Notes under the pieces: generated by a model
Databases searched by the model: none
What the model saw: only the letters and a program-made list of their open reading frames with translations
Told to the model about the DNA's origin: nothing
Shown here: positions 7,589 through 14,992 of the stretch, piece after piece
Position numbering within the stretch: the first letter of the stretch is position 1
Layout: every line of letters begins with the position of its first letter
Assembly (NCBI GenBank): GCA_964551525.1
Contig: CAZKCH010000003.1
Location: 1-46,777, forward strand
Origin: GWA2-46-15 sp964551525
GTDB lineage: Bacteria > Patescibacteriota > Minisyncoccia > Minisyncoccales > GWA2-46-15
DNA: 46,777 bases
Direction: 5' to 3'
Translations under genes and position numbers: made by a program

Positions 7589-7831
7589 ATGAATGTATTT
7601 CAACTCATCGAACAAACCAGACCTTATCTGCCCGCGGCGCAAATCGCCATTGCTTTGCTTTTGATTATTTTAATCTGGCTCCAGCCCCGCGGCGAATCGC
7701 TGGGATCGGCTTTTGGACAAAGTTTTTCTTTGCCCGGCAAATTGCGCGGCTTTTCCAAAAAAATCTTTTGGCTGACAATAATGCTCAGCGTCTTTTTCGT
7801 CATCTTAGCTCTCTTAGATTTGCTGGCGTAA
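7589..7831 (+). CDS. secG: SecG, preprotein translocase subunit
   Basis: 80 residues with two membrane helices (about 17-33 and 58-78) and a glycine/serine-rich loop LQPRGESLGSAFGQSFSLPG between them. That is the SecG pattern (leucine-glutamine, then RG-LGSAFG). SecG assists the SecYE channel in protein export. It lies directly before an exported solute-binding protein. Only the short loop is diagnostic, so the call is probable rather than certain. Confidence 0.75.
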   Translation: MNVFQLIEQTRPYLPAAQIAIALLLIILIWLQPRGESLGSAFGQSFSLPGKLRGFSKKIFWLTIMLSVFFVILALLDLLA

Positions 7832-7846
7832 TAATCAACAGATAAA

Positions 7847-9838
7847 ATGTTCTCTTTGAAGTCATTTCCTTCTTTTGACCAATGCCGGAAAATTTTCCGG
7901 GTTTTAAATAACAAGGAAAAAAACATTTTCCTTTTTTTGGCGATCATCAGCTTCGTTTCTCTATCGGCTTGGGGAATAAGTTTTTACTTTCGCGCCACTA
8001 CCTTGGTACCGGCCGTCAGCGGCAAACTGATTGAGGGCGTCATCGGCCAGCCAAGATTCATCAATCCCGTTCTCTCTTCCGCCAATGACGCTGACCGCGA
8101 CTTAACCGAATTGGTCTTTGCCGGCTTAATGAAATATGCCCCCAACGGCGACGTTATCCCTGATTTGGCGGCGGGCTACGAAATCAAAGACAACGGCAAA
8201 ACCTGGGAAGTAACCTTAAAAGAAAACCTTGTCTTTCAAGACAACACACCCTTAACCGCCGATGATGTCATTTTCACCGTCAAAACCATCCAGAATCCCG
8301 ATTATAAAAGCCCGCTAAGAGCCAGCTGGCTCGGCGTAGAAGTGGAGCAAATCTCCGCTTTCACCATCGCCTTTAAGTTGAAAAACAGCTACCCGCCCTT
8401 TTTAGAAAATCTGACTTTGAAAATAATCCCCAAAGCGATTTGGAAACAGATCAGCCCGGAAAACTTCTCCTTGGCCATTTTCAACTTGAAACCAATCGGC
8501 TCCGGCCCTTACTTGGTTGATAAAATCATCCAGGAAAAAAACAGCGACGGCCGGATTAAATCGCTTTCTTTAAAAATCAATCCCCGCTACGTTGGCGAAG
8601 CAGCTAAGATAAAAGAAATTTCTTTTTTGTTTTTTGAAAACGAAAATGATCTGGCCCAGGCGGCAAAAACAAGAAAGATCAGCTCGTTAGTGATACCGTC
8701 GCCCGACCAAAAAAATGAATTGCTTAAAAAATCGTTTCAAGCCGTTGAATTTGAATTGCCCCGGTATTTTGCTGTTTTCCTCAACCCCAAAAACCAAATT
8801 CTGGCGGAAAAATCAGTCCGGCAAGCCCTGAACTACGCCACCGACAAAACAGGACTGATCAATAATGTTCTGGCCGGCAACGGTACGATAGTAGAGTCCC
8901 CGCTTTTACCCGCGATTTTCGGCCTAAGCGAACCGAAAAATATTCTCGGCTTTGATTTGGCAAAAGCGAATGAAATCTTGGATAAAGCCGGTTTTGTTAA
9001 AAATGCGGAAACCAATATCCGCGAAAAAGAAGTGGCGCGAACGCTTGCCTTTGAATTCAAAAGCAAGTTGGTCAAGGGCTCGCAAGGCGCAGAGGTAAGA
9101 GAACTCCAGAAATGCCTTGCTAAAGACGCGGCCATTTATCCCGAAGGCGAAGTCACTGGTGTTTTCGGCGACAAAACCAAGCAAGCCGTCATTCTTTTCC
9201 AGGAAAAATTCCGCCAAGAAATTCTAGTGCCGGCCGGACTGACCGAGGGCAATGGCGAAACCGGCGTTCTAACGAGAAGCAAGCTTAATGAATTCTGCTT
9301 CGGCCCCAAAAAAGAATTGCGCCAGTTGAAATTCTCTTTAATCACCGTTGACGATCCCGTCCTCATCAAAACCAGCCAGCTCCTTAAAGAGCAATGGTTA
9401 GCCATTGGCGTTGATCTCCGGATAGAATCAGTCAATTTCTCCCAGCTGAATACCGATTATTTGAAATCAAGGAATTACGATGCGCTTTTATTCGGTGAGG
9501 TTCTCGGCCGAACATTAGACCCGTTTCCTTTCTGGCACTCTTCCCAGAAAAAAGATCCCGGCCTGAACTTGGCGCTTTACGAAAACAAAGAAGCAGACAA
9601 ACTTCTTGAAGAGGCCAGACAGACAAGCGACGAAACAATCAAAAACCAGAAATTGGAGAAATTCCAGGAAATCGTTTTAAATGACGCCGCCGCGGTTTTC
9701 CTTTACCAGCCCGACTTTACTTATCTGCTCCCGGCTAAGTTAAAGGGCGTGGAAACGGGATTTATCATCGATCCTTCAAAAAGATTCGCCGGCATTGAGA
9801 ATTGGTACTTCAAAACAAAAAGAGTATGGTCAAAATAG
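7847..9838 (+). CDS. Family-5 solute-binding protein with an inserted peptidoglycan-binding domain
   Basis: 663 residues. An N-terminal membrane anchor (about 27-45) is followed by the oligopeptide/nickel-binding (SBP_bac_5) fold: EGVIGQPRFINPVLSSANDA, LTELVFAGLMKY, DNTPLTADDVIFTVKTIQ, PIGSGPYLV and VRQALNYATDK. The second lobe is interrupted at about 406-485 by a PG_binding_1-type unit (VKGSQGAEVRELQKCL...GVFGDKTKQAVILFQEKF...LTRSKLNEFCF). The SBP fold then resumes (LRQLKFSLITVDDPVLIKTS...) and runs to the end. No permease or ATPase gene is adjacent. It probably binds peptides outside the membrane and contacts the wall through the insert, by inference. Confidence 0.88.
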   Translation: MFSLKSFPSFDQCRKIFRVLNNKEKNIFLFLAIISFVSLSAWGISFYFRATTLVPAVSGKLIEGVIGQPRFINPVLSSANDADRDLTELVFAGLMKYAPNGDVIPDLAAGYEIKDNGKTWEVTLKENLVFQDNTPLTADDVIFTVKTIQNPDYKSPLRASWLGVEVEQISAFTIAFKLKNSYPPFLENLTLKIIPKAIWKQISPENFSLAIFNLKPIGSGPYLVDKIIQEKNSDGRIKSLSLKINPRYVGEAAKIKEISFLFFENENDLAQAAKTRKISSLVIPSPDQKNELLKKSFQAVEFELPRYFAVFLNPKNQILAEKSVRQALNYATDKTGLINNVLAGNGTIVESPLLPAIFGLSEPKNILGFDLAKANEILDKAGFVKNAETNIREKEVARTLAFEFKSKLVKGSQGAEVRELQKCLAKDAAIYPEGEVTGVFGDKTKQAVILFQEKFRQEILVPAGLTEGNGETGVLTRSKLNEFCFGPKKELRQLKFSLITVDDPVLIKTSQLLKEQWLAIGVDLRIESVNFSQLNTDYLKSRNYDALLFGEVLGRTLDPFPFWHSSQKKDPGLNLALYENKEADKLLEEARQTSDETIKNQKLEKFQEIVLNDAAAVFLYQPDFTYLLPAKLKGVETGFIIDPSKRFAGIENWYFKTKRVWSK

Positions 9839-10398
9839 AAAACCGCTTCGTTAAAGACATAAAGAAAATTCTTTATGACGTAAAGTGGCTTAAAACTGCG
9901 CCGAATTTTAAGGTTTATGAAGTCAAACGGGGAATCAAATTTGAGGACGGCCTAAGATACGACGAGACCATAATTTATCCCCGCCTACTGGGCCAGGAAT
10001 TCCCGAAAACCAAAGGTCACGAGCACCCCAAAGAATACCAAGAGCTGATTAAGGTTATAAAAGGAAGCGCGATTTTCCTTTTGCAAAACGATGAAAAAAA
10101 CACGATTAAAGACATTTACTTCATCCAAGCAAAAAGAAATCAGGCGATAATTTCGCCGGCGGGCTATTCCCATACCACTATCAATGCCTCAAAAAAAGTT
10201 TTGGAAATAGGCACGTGGATCGAGGACGTTTCCGCCAGCGAATATGGCAATATTAAAACCCATCAGGGCTTCGGCTATTATTACACCCTGACCGGCTGGC
10301 AAAAAAATAAAAACTATAAAAGAACGCTTAAACTGAAAGAAAAGAAACCGCTGAAGAAAATTCTAAAGAATCTCAATTTTCTCAATTCCCGTTCATAA
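9826..10398 (+). CDS. Cupin-type glucose-6-phosphate isomerase
   Basis: 190 residues from the ATG at 9826, which overlaps the end of the preceding gene. An earlier ATG at 9802 lies deeper in that gene and is less likely. The cupin core KGHEHPKEYQELIKVIKGSAIFLLQ supplies H65, H67 and E73 as likely metal ligands, with H116 in PAGYSHTTINA as the fourth. The C-terminal part GYYYTLTG also fits the archaeal-type phosphoglucose isomerase family (GPI, PF06560). It would interconvert glucose-6-P and fructose-6-P. It is unrelated to the usual bacterial Pgi. A different cupin sugar isomerase cannot be excluded. Confidence 0.7.
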   Translation: MVKIENRFVKDIKKILYDVKWLKTAPNFKVYEVKRGIKFEDGLRYDETIIYPRLLGQEFPKTKGHEHPKEYQELIKVIKGSAIFLLQNDEKNTIKDIYFIQAKRNQAIISPAGYSHTTINASKKVLEIGTWIEDVSASEYGNIKTHQGFGYYYTLTGWQKNKNYKRTLKLKEKKPLKKILKNLNFLNSRS

Positions 10399-10405
10399 AA
10401 ACTCT

Positions 10406-10489
10406 GCCGAGGTGGCGGAATTGGTTTACGCGCAGCGTTCAGAACGCTGTGAGCGCAAGCTCATGCGAGTTCAACTCTCGCCCTCGGCA
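10406..10489 (+). tRNA. tRNA-Leu (anticodon CAG)
   Basis: Acceptor GCCGAGG pairs with CCTCGGC, discriminator A. The anticodon stem CAGCG/CGCTG encloses the loop TTCAGAA, anticodon CAG. A variable arm (GAGCGCAAGCTC) and T-arm GCGAG-TTCAACT-CTCGC complete a class II tRNA. CCA is not encoded. Confidence 0.95.
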
Positions 10490-10537
10490 TAATTTAGATA
10501 TTAGAAATTAAAAATTAGTAATTAGAAATTAGATCCT

Positions 10538-12304
10538 ATGATTATGCAAAACAAACAACGGCCGGCGCATCGTCGGACAACTTATCGGCCAACGCGGCGG
10601 CGTTTCCCCGCTCGGCCCATAAATCAATCATGGCCGGATACGCTCAGAGTCATTCCCCTCGGCGGCCAAGAAGAAGTCGGCCGCAACATGACGGTTTTTG
10701 AATACGGCCAAGACATTGTTGTTTTAGACATGGGCCTGCAATTTCCAGAAGAAGACATGCCCGGCATTGATTATATCATTCCCGATGCCCGCTATCTCTA
10801 CGGCAAAGAAAGAAACATCAAAGGCGTGATTTTAACTCACGGCCACCTTGACCATATCGGCGCTATTCCCCATTTGTTGCCACGCCTCAATTGGCCCATG
10901 GTTTACGGCAGTAAAATGACTCTGGCTTTGGTCCGCAAGCGCTTAGAAGAAGCCCGGCTTTTAAGCTTTTTCAAATCGCAGGAAATCAAATCGCCGGACG
11001 AGGAAATCAATTTGGGCAAATTCAAGATAAGTTTTTTTGCCGCCACTCACAGCATCATGGATTCCATGGGCATTGTCTTGCAGACCCCGGTGGCTAATAT
11101 CATCCACCCGGGCGATTGGCGCTACGACCTGAATCCGGTGGCCGGCCAGCCCACTGACTTTTCCCACCTCTCCCGCTGGAATACGAAAAACGTTCCTTCG
11201 ATTCTGATGATGGAAGGCATCGGCTCCACCAAAGAGGGTTATCAAATACCGGAACGGACAATTTACGAAAATATCAAAAAGATTATTCAGGATGCCCCCG
11301 GCCGCATTATTATTGCTACCTTTGCTTCTATGATAGAGCGCGTCGCCTGGATTGTCAGCATTGCCGAAAAACTCGGTAAAAAAGTGGCTCTCGATGGTTA
11401 TTCAATGAAATCCAATATTGAAATAGCGAAAAAACTCGGCTACGTAAAATTTGATTCCAGCACCTTGATTGATGCCAAACGGCTGAACGATTATCCGGAT
11501 AATAAAGTGATTATTGTTTGTACCGGCGCCCAAGGCGAAGACCGGGCGGTTTTGATGAGAATTGCCAATGGCGAACACCGCCAAATCCGCCTCAAAAAAA
11601 CAGATACGATTATTTTTTCCTCCTCGGTCATTCCCGGCAACGAGCGCACCATTCAACGCCTTAAAGACAATCTTTATCGCCAGTGCGATAATGTCATCCA
11701 CAAAGAAATTATGGACGTCCACGGCGGCGGCCACGGTTTGATTGAAGACATCAAGCGCCTGATCCAGGAAGTCAAACCGAGATATTTAATTCCGGTCTAC
11801 GCTAATTATTATTTGTTGAAAGAAGCGGCCAAGGTCGCCATTTCGATTGGTTTTCCCCGCCAAAATATTTTTCTTCTGGATAACGGCAGCGTTCTTGAAA
11901 TAAAATCGCACGGCGTCAGAATCGCAGATAAAAAAATACTGATTGAATATATTTTCGTGGACGGCCTGGGCATCGGCGATATCGGCGAAGTGGTTTTGCG
12001 CGACCGGCAAGTCCTGGCCAAAGACGGCATGTTCGTCGTTATTGCCGTCATTGACCGCAAAACCGGCAAAGTGCTCGGTTCGCCCGACATTATTTCCCGC
12101 GGTTTTGTCTATCTGCGAGAATCAAAAGAATTACTGACGCAAACGAGAAGAAAAGTGGTAGTGATTATCGACCGGGCCGCCAATTCCGGCGGCGCCGTCA
12201 ATTGGACCTATGTCAAAGAAGAAATCCGGGAAAAAGTAGGCGGCTTTTTGTACCAGCAAACCCAGCGCCGACCAATGATCCTCCCCGTGGTTATTGAGGT
12301 TTAG
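10538..12304 (+). CDS. rnj: Ribonuclease J
   Basis: 588-residue metallo-beta-lactamase/beta-CASP RNase. RNase J has 5'-3' exonuclease and endonuclease activity in mRNA decay and RNA maturation. A basic, arginine-rich N-terminal tail (about 1-32) precedes the core. The zinc motif HGHLDH is at 101-106 and further metal positions lie in AATHSIMDSMG and IIHPGDW. The beta-CASP part has IIATFASMIERV, and HGGGHG is the usual late histidine motif. The C-terminal domain is present (DIISRGFVYLRES...). ATG 10544 is an alternative start. The AT-rich gap from the tRNA has no clear promoter. Confidence 0.95.
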   Translation: MIMQNKQRPAHRRTTYRPTRRRFPARPINQSWPDTLRVIPLGGQEEVGRNMTVFEYGQDIVVLDMGLQFPEEDMPGIDYIIPDARYLYGKERNIKGVILTHGHLDHIGAIPHLLPRLNWPMVYGSKMTLALVRKRLEEARLLSFFKSQEIKSPDEEINLGKFKISFFAATHSIMDSMGIVLQTPVANIIHPGDWRYDLNPVAGQPTDFSHLSRWNTKNVPSILMMEGIGSTKEGYQIPERTIYENIKKIIQDAPGRIIIATFASMIERVAWIVSIAEKLGKKVALDGYSMKSNIEIAKKLGYVKFDSSTLIDAKRLNDYPDNKVIIVCTGAQGEDRAVLMRIANGEHRQIRLKKTDTIIFSSSVIPGNERTIQRLKDNLYRQCDNVIHKEIMDVHGGGHGLIEDIKRLIQEVKPRYLIPVYANYYLLKEAAKVAISIGFPRQNIFLLDNGSVLEIKSHGVRIADKKILIEYIFVDGLGIGDIGEVVLRDRQVLAKDGMFVVIAVIDRKTGKVLGSPDIISRGFVYLRESKELLTQTRRKVVVIIDRAANSGGAVNWTYVKEEIREKVGGFLYQQTQRRPMILPVVIEV

Positions 12305-12330
12305 TAAAACAAAGGCCTCTCTTTCTCCCC

Positions 12331-12359
12331 TTGACAAGCTTTTTGGTTTCAGTTATTAT
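12331..12359 (+). promoter_or_regulatory. Near-perfect sigma-70-type promoter of the trpR block
   Basis: TTGACA (12331-12336, perfect), a 17-base spacer and TATTAT (12354-12359, five of six). Transcription should start near 12366, inside the palindrome at 12364-12375. It is the strongest promoter match in the window. Confidence 0.8.
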
Positions 12360-12363
12360 ACAG

Positions 12364-12375
12364 CATACTAGTATG
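12364..12375. promoter_or_regulatory. TrpR-type operator palindrome over the transcription start
   Basis: CATACTAGTATG is a perfect 12-base palindrome, 5 bases after the -10. Its centre ACTAGT is the half-site word of the E. coli trp operator (from memory of that operator). The downstream repressor has almost the same recognition helix as E. coli TrpR. Binding here would block the promoter, so autoregulation is the natural reading. Confidence 0.65.
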
Positions 12376-12398
12376 TGGTATATAACACTAAACAGAGA

Positions 12399-12659
12399 AT
12401 GGTTATGAACTGGGAATTTGTCGATGAATTTATCGAAGCCCTGCTTCGCCTCAAAACCCATAAAGAGGCGCGGGATTTCCTCATGGGCATTTTAACGCCC
12501 AAGGAGCTACAAGAAATCCCCACCCGGTTGCAGATCGTCAAAATGCTCAAGCGTCGCCTCCCCCAGTACCGGATCGCGGAAAAACTGAAAGTCGGCATCG
12601 GCACCATCACCCGCGGCTCGAATGAAATAAAAAAAGGGCGATTTAAACAAGTGAAATAA
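12399..12659 (+). CDS. trpR: TrpR-type tryptophan repressor
   Basis: 86 residues from ATG 12399 (ATG 12405 is also possible; the in-frame GTG at 12375 would sit about 9 bases after the predicted transcription start). The all-helical Trp repressor fold is evident: EFIEALLRLK, ILTPKELQEIPTRLQIVKML, then a helix-turn-helix at about 55-77. The recognition helix GIGTITRGSN (66-75) differs at one position from E. coli TrpR as I recall it (GIATITRGSN). R43 (in TRL) and R72 (in TRG) match residues that hold tryptophan in TrpR. It lies between an ACTAGT palindrome and a Trp-codon leader ORF. The shorter YerC/YecD-like relatives are the alternative, but the recognition helix favours TrpR. Confidence 0.85.
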   Translation: MVMNWEFVDEFIEALLRLKTHKEARDFLMGILTPKELQEIPTRLQIVKMLKRRLPQYRIAEKLKVGIGTITRGSNEIKKGRFKQVK

Positions 12660-12660
12660 A

Positions 12661-12756
12661 ATGAAAAACCAATCAGATAAAAATTTATTAATAACAAATA
12701 GCTGGTGGTGGACTTTGCAGGCCTATCCGCAAAGTCCTGGTTTCGTGTTGACTTAA
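12661..12756 (+). CDS. trpL: Trp leader peptide with three tandem tryptophan codons
   Basis: 31 codons plus TAA, too short for routine ORF calling. It begins ATG AAA AAC CAA one base after the trpR stop (TAA-A-ATG), so translation is probably coupled to trpR. Codons 15-17 (12703-12711) are TGG TGG TGG, and the peptide reads NSWWWTLQAYP in that part. The third TGG overlaps the 5' arm of the hairpin at 12710-12737, which is followed by a terminator. This is the design of a tryptophan attenuation leader: the peptide itself is expendable, and ribosome position at the Trp codons is the signal. Confidence 0.85.
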   Translation: MKNQSDKNLLITNSWWWTLQAYPQSPGFVLT

Positions 12757-12811
12757 TATATTTTTATATAGCCATCGAAACTTCTCTCGGACTGCGCGGG
12801 AGGAGTTTTTT
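12710..12811 (+). promoter_or_regulatory. Transcription attenuator upstream of trpD
   Basis: Segment 1 GGACTTTGC (12710-12718) pairs perfectly with segment 2 GCAAAGTCC (12729-12737). The terminator (3:4) is AACTTCTCTCG (12779-12789) with CGGGAGGAGTT (12797-12807), an 11 bp stem with two G-T pairs, a 7-base loop and a T-run to 12811. The alternative antiterminator (2:3) is AGTCC (12733-12737) with GGACT (12789-12793), plus GTTTCG (12740-12745) with CGAAAC (12776-12781). A ribosome stalled on TGG codons would mask segment 1 and favour 2:3, allowing trpD transcription when charged tRNA-Trp is scarce. Confidence 0.85.
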
Positions 12812-12855
12812 GTTTGTGTTGATGGTTAGATGTTTTTAGTAAAAATGCATAACCA

Positions 12856-12876
12856 CCAGCACGAATGTCGTGCTGG
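12856..12876. repeat. Perfect 9 bp hairpin upstream of the trpD ribosome-binding site
   Basis: CCAGCACGA (12856-12864), loop ATG, TCGTGCTGG (12868-12876). It is not followed by a T-run and ends 24 bases before the trpD SD. It may protect the processed trpD mRNA end or be another palindromic repeat of the kind seen across the window. Confidence 0.6.
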
Positions 12877-12900
12877 CTTGTTCTTTCAAAATCAAACAAA

Positions 12901-12905
12901 AGGAG
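12901..12905 (+). promoter_or_regulatory. Shine-Dalgarno that sets the trpD start
   Basis: AGGAG lies 5 bases before ATG 12911. It excludes the upstream in-frame ATG at 12830, which lies just after the attenuator and before the hairpin. Clear SDs are rare in this window. Confidence 0.75.
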
Positions 12906-12910
12906 AAAAT

Positions 12911-14071
12911 ATGGAAGCCAAACATTTACTAAAAGACCATGCATATCAAAATATTCCGCTCACGTTTAAGGAGGCGTATCTTCTGGGGCTATACGCCCTT
13001 GAGGGATGTGCGGGTAATCAACTTGCACAGATTCAGAGTATTGCGGTTCTCTCTGCATTACACACTCATTCCACATACGCATGGCAGTGGAGCGAGGTGG
13101 CCGAATGTCATCACGGACACCGATTACCCCCAAATGCCGCCGAACAAATCGCAGGTGTCTGTGCCGCGGTGTTTCAAAAAGACATCGCAATATCCCAATT
13201 TGGGTTTCTTAAACCCAATATCCCCTATGCAATGGATAATTGCGGTATGGGAGGAGACCTCGTCGTGACGGCAAATGTAAGCACTATTGCTGCCCTCATC
13301 GCTTCGGCTGCAGGAATCCCAATGTGTAAACACGGATCGCCCGCGAATGCCGACAATGGCCACCACGGCAGTTCTGATTTTATCTCTCTGCTCGGTATCA
13401 GCACATACGCGACGAGAGATGAAGTCGAAAAGTGTGTTGAGGCGGAAAACTTCGGCTACACAGAAGCTTTAGATACTCGCTACAAACGGATTCACTTACA
13501 AACCCACGAAGTTGCAAGACTCCCGCACATGAACGACATCATCGGACCAATAACGAATCCGTTATCGGCACAACTCATGACACGGCGAGTGCTGGGCGTA
13601 AATCATCTAATCTCTCCGCGTATAGTTGCCGAGGCGTATCAAGTTCTCAATAAACACGGGGTGACAAATCTCCAACACGGCCTTTTCGTTCGCGGCTTCA
13701 CTGATAATTGTCGCTACGAAGGCGTGGATGAGGCTTCCATCTGCGGAGGAGGCACACAAGTTGCAGAGCTTCAAGATGGAACAATCCACGAATATCACCT
13801 CGATGCGCTCGATTTCGGACTCAGCTCTGTTTCACCTACGACAATATCTCCGCCGCACGGAATGAGCAAGGGCGATTTCTCTCTTAGAATCTTAAAAGGA
13901 GAAATCATCGGTCCCCCTCTTGAAATGGTTCTGGTCAACGCCGCACTTCTTTTTTATCTTGCTGAACGCTCACAAGATTTAAAAGAATGCTACGCTATGG
14001 CAAGGGTAGTACAAATGGCCGGTAGAGCATACGGAAAAGCTCTACGTCTTCGCCAAAGATTGCCCAAATAA
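12911..14071 (+). CDS. trpD: TrpD-family anthranilate phosphoribosyltransferase-like protein
   Basis: 386 residues of the glycosyltransferase family 3 fold (TrpD / thymidine phosphorylase). An N-terminal helical region is followed by the PRPP loop CGMGGD (111-116; GTGGD in most TrpD), NVST (122-125), KHG (140-142), GSSD (153-156), GPITNP (212-217; GPLTNP in TrpD) and VDE (272-274; the metal-binding DE). The reaction would be anthranilate + PRPP to phosphoribosyl-anthranilate. The segment SPANADNGHH replaces the usual R-x-x-S-S-K stretch after KHG, so the acceptor may differ. It lies behind a Trp leader and attenuator, which supports a tryptophan role. Codon choice (many GGA, GCA, CAC) differs from the GGC/GCC-rich neighbours, suggesting transfer. 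Confidence 0.8.
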   Translation: MEAKHLLKDHAYQNIPLTFKEAYLLGLYALEGCAGNQLAQIQSIAVLSALHTHSTYAWQWSEVAECHHGHRLPPNAAEQIAGVCAAVFQKDIAISQFGFLKPNIPYAMDNCGMGGDLVVTANVSTIAALIASAAGIPMCKHGSPANADNGHHGSSDFISLLGISTYATRDEVEKCVEAENFGYTEALDTRYKRIHLQTHEVARLPHMNDIIGPITNPLSAQLMTRRVLGVNHLISPRIVAEAYQVLNKHGVTNLQHGLFVRGFTDNCRYEGVDEASICGGGTQVAELQDGTIHEYHLDALDFGLSSVSPTTISPPHGMSKGDFSLRILKGEIIGPPLEMVLVNAALLFYLAERSQDLKECYAMARVVQMAGRAYGKALRLRQRLPK

Positions 14072-14076
14072 GTTAA

Positions 14077-14102
14077 GGGGCGATGATTTCTCTCATCGCC
14101 CC
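14077..14102 (+). terminator. Hairpin terminator after trpD
   Basis: GGGGCGATGA (14077-14086), loop TTTCTC, TCATCGCCCC (14093-14102): a perfect 10 bp stem starting 5 bases past the trpD stop. The tail CACCTCTTTCCTTTT is only pyrimidine-rich, so termination may be partial. Confidence 0.65.
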
Positions 14103-14136
14103 CACCTCTTTCCTTTTAGGAATTGGAAATAAGTTT

Positions 14137-14142
14137 TATAAT
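14137..14142 (+). promoter_or_regulatory. TATAAT -10 box of the btpA-like gene
   Basis: A perfect TATAAT ends 11 bases before the ATG at 14154. No good -35 lies at 16-18 bases upstream. The predicted leader is only about 5 bases. Confidence 0.5.
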
Positions 14143-14153
14143 TCAATTGAGAT

Positions 14154-14972
14154 ATGATTTTAGCTAAAATTTTCAAGAAAAATAAAAACATAACAATAGG
14201 AGCGATTCATTTGCCGCCGCTTTTGGGCTACAAAAACTTCCCAGGTTTTAATGTTGCGCTTAAAAACGCTCTTGACGACCTAAAAGCATTTGAAAATGGT
14301 GGAGCAAATGGAATTATTTTCGAAAACAATTATGACATTCCGCACAAAATTTTTGTAGATGCTTCTATTATAAGCGCGATGACTTCTTTGGGGAAAAAAT
14401 TAAGAGAAGCCACGTATTTACCATTAGGCATAAGCGTCCTATGGAATGACTATCGTGCCGCATTATCAATAGCCAAAACGCTTAACTTGCAATTTATTCG
14501 AGTTCCGGTTTTTGTTGATAAAGTAAAAACAAGTTATGGGATCGTAAAAGGAGAACCTAAAAAAGTTATCGATTTTAGGAAATCAATTAATGCGGAAAAT
14601 ATAGCTATATTTACAGACATTCATGTTAAACATGCAAAATTATTATCCAAAAACGACTTGATAACTTCCGCAAAATTAGCTATCAAAAACAAATCTGACG
14701 CAGTAATTATCACCGGCAAATGGACCGGAGATGCTCCCGCCATAGAAAGAATAAAGTCCCTGAGAAAAAGTATCGGCACATTTCCAATTTTAGTCGGAAG
14801 CGGAACAGATAAAGATAATATCAAAACCTTATTTCAATTTGCCAATGGGGCAATAATAAGCACTTCTTTGAAAAATGGCTTAAGAAAAAATGGTGAGATC
14901 AACGTGAAACCCTACGCACAAAGGATAAACCCGAATAAAGTGAGGAGCTTAATTAATAGTATTATGGTATAA
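14154..14972 (+). CDS. BtpA/SgcQ-family TIM-barrel protein
   Basis: 272 residues. The start of the barrel, TIGAIHLPPLLGYKNFPGF, and the strand ENGGANGIIFENNYDIPH are the BtpA family (PF03437) signature. The C-terminal strands end in a phosphate-binding pattern, ILVGSGTDKDNIKTLFQFANGAIISTSLK, as in other phosphate-binding TIM barrels. BtpA was named for photosystem I assembly in cyanobacteria, but most members have no known reaction. It lies between trpD and trpS with its own TATAAT, and is clearly more AT-rich than its neighbours. A role on a phosphoribosyl compound made by the TrpD-like enzyme is possible but only inferred. Confidence 0.82.
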   Translation: MILAKIFKKNKNITIGAIHLPPLLGYKNFPGFNVALKNALDDLKAFENGGANGIIFENNYDIPHKIFVDASIISAMTSLGKKLREATYLPLGISVLWNDYRAALSIAKTLNLQFIRVPVFVDKVKTSYGIVKGEPKKVIDFRKSINAENIAIFTDIHVKHAKLLSKNDLITSAKLAIKNKSDAVIITGKWTGDAPAIERIKSLRKSIGTFPILVGSGTDKDNIKTLFQFANGAIISTSLKNGLRKNGEINVKPYAQRINPNKVRSLINSIMV

Positions 14973-14973
14973 T
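14968..14973 (+). promoter_or_regulatory. Candidate -10 box of trpS
   Basis: TATAAT overlaps the stop codon of the btpA-like gene and ends 19 bases before the trpS ATG. No convincing -35 was found. trpS may be transcribed both from here and from upstream. Confidence 0.4.
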
Positions 14974-14992
14974 AAAAAATTAAGATACTATT

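Noticed and set aside
12375..12398. trpR start at GTG 12375
   Set aside because: It lies inside the operator palindrome and about 9 bases from the predicted transcription start; homology begins after ATG 12399.
12830..12910. trpD start at ATG 12830
   Set aside because: A clear SD precedes ATG 12911, and the extra 27 residues cover the hairpin region and match nothing in the family.
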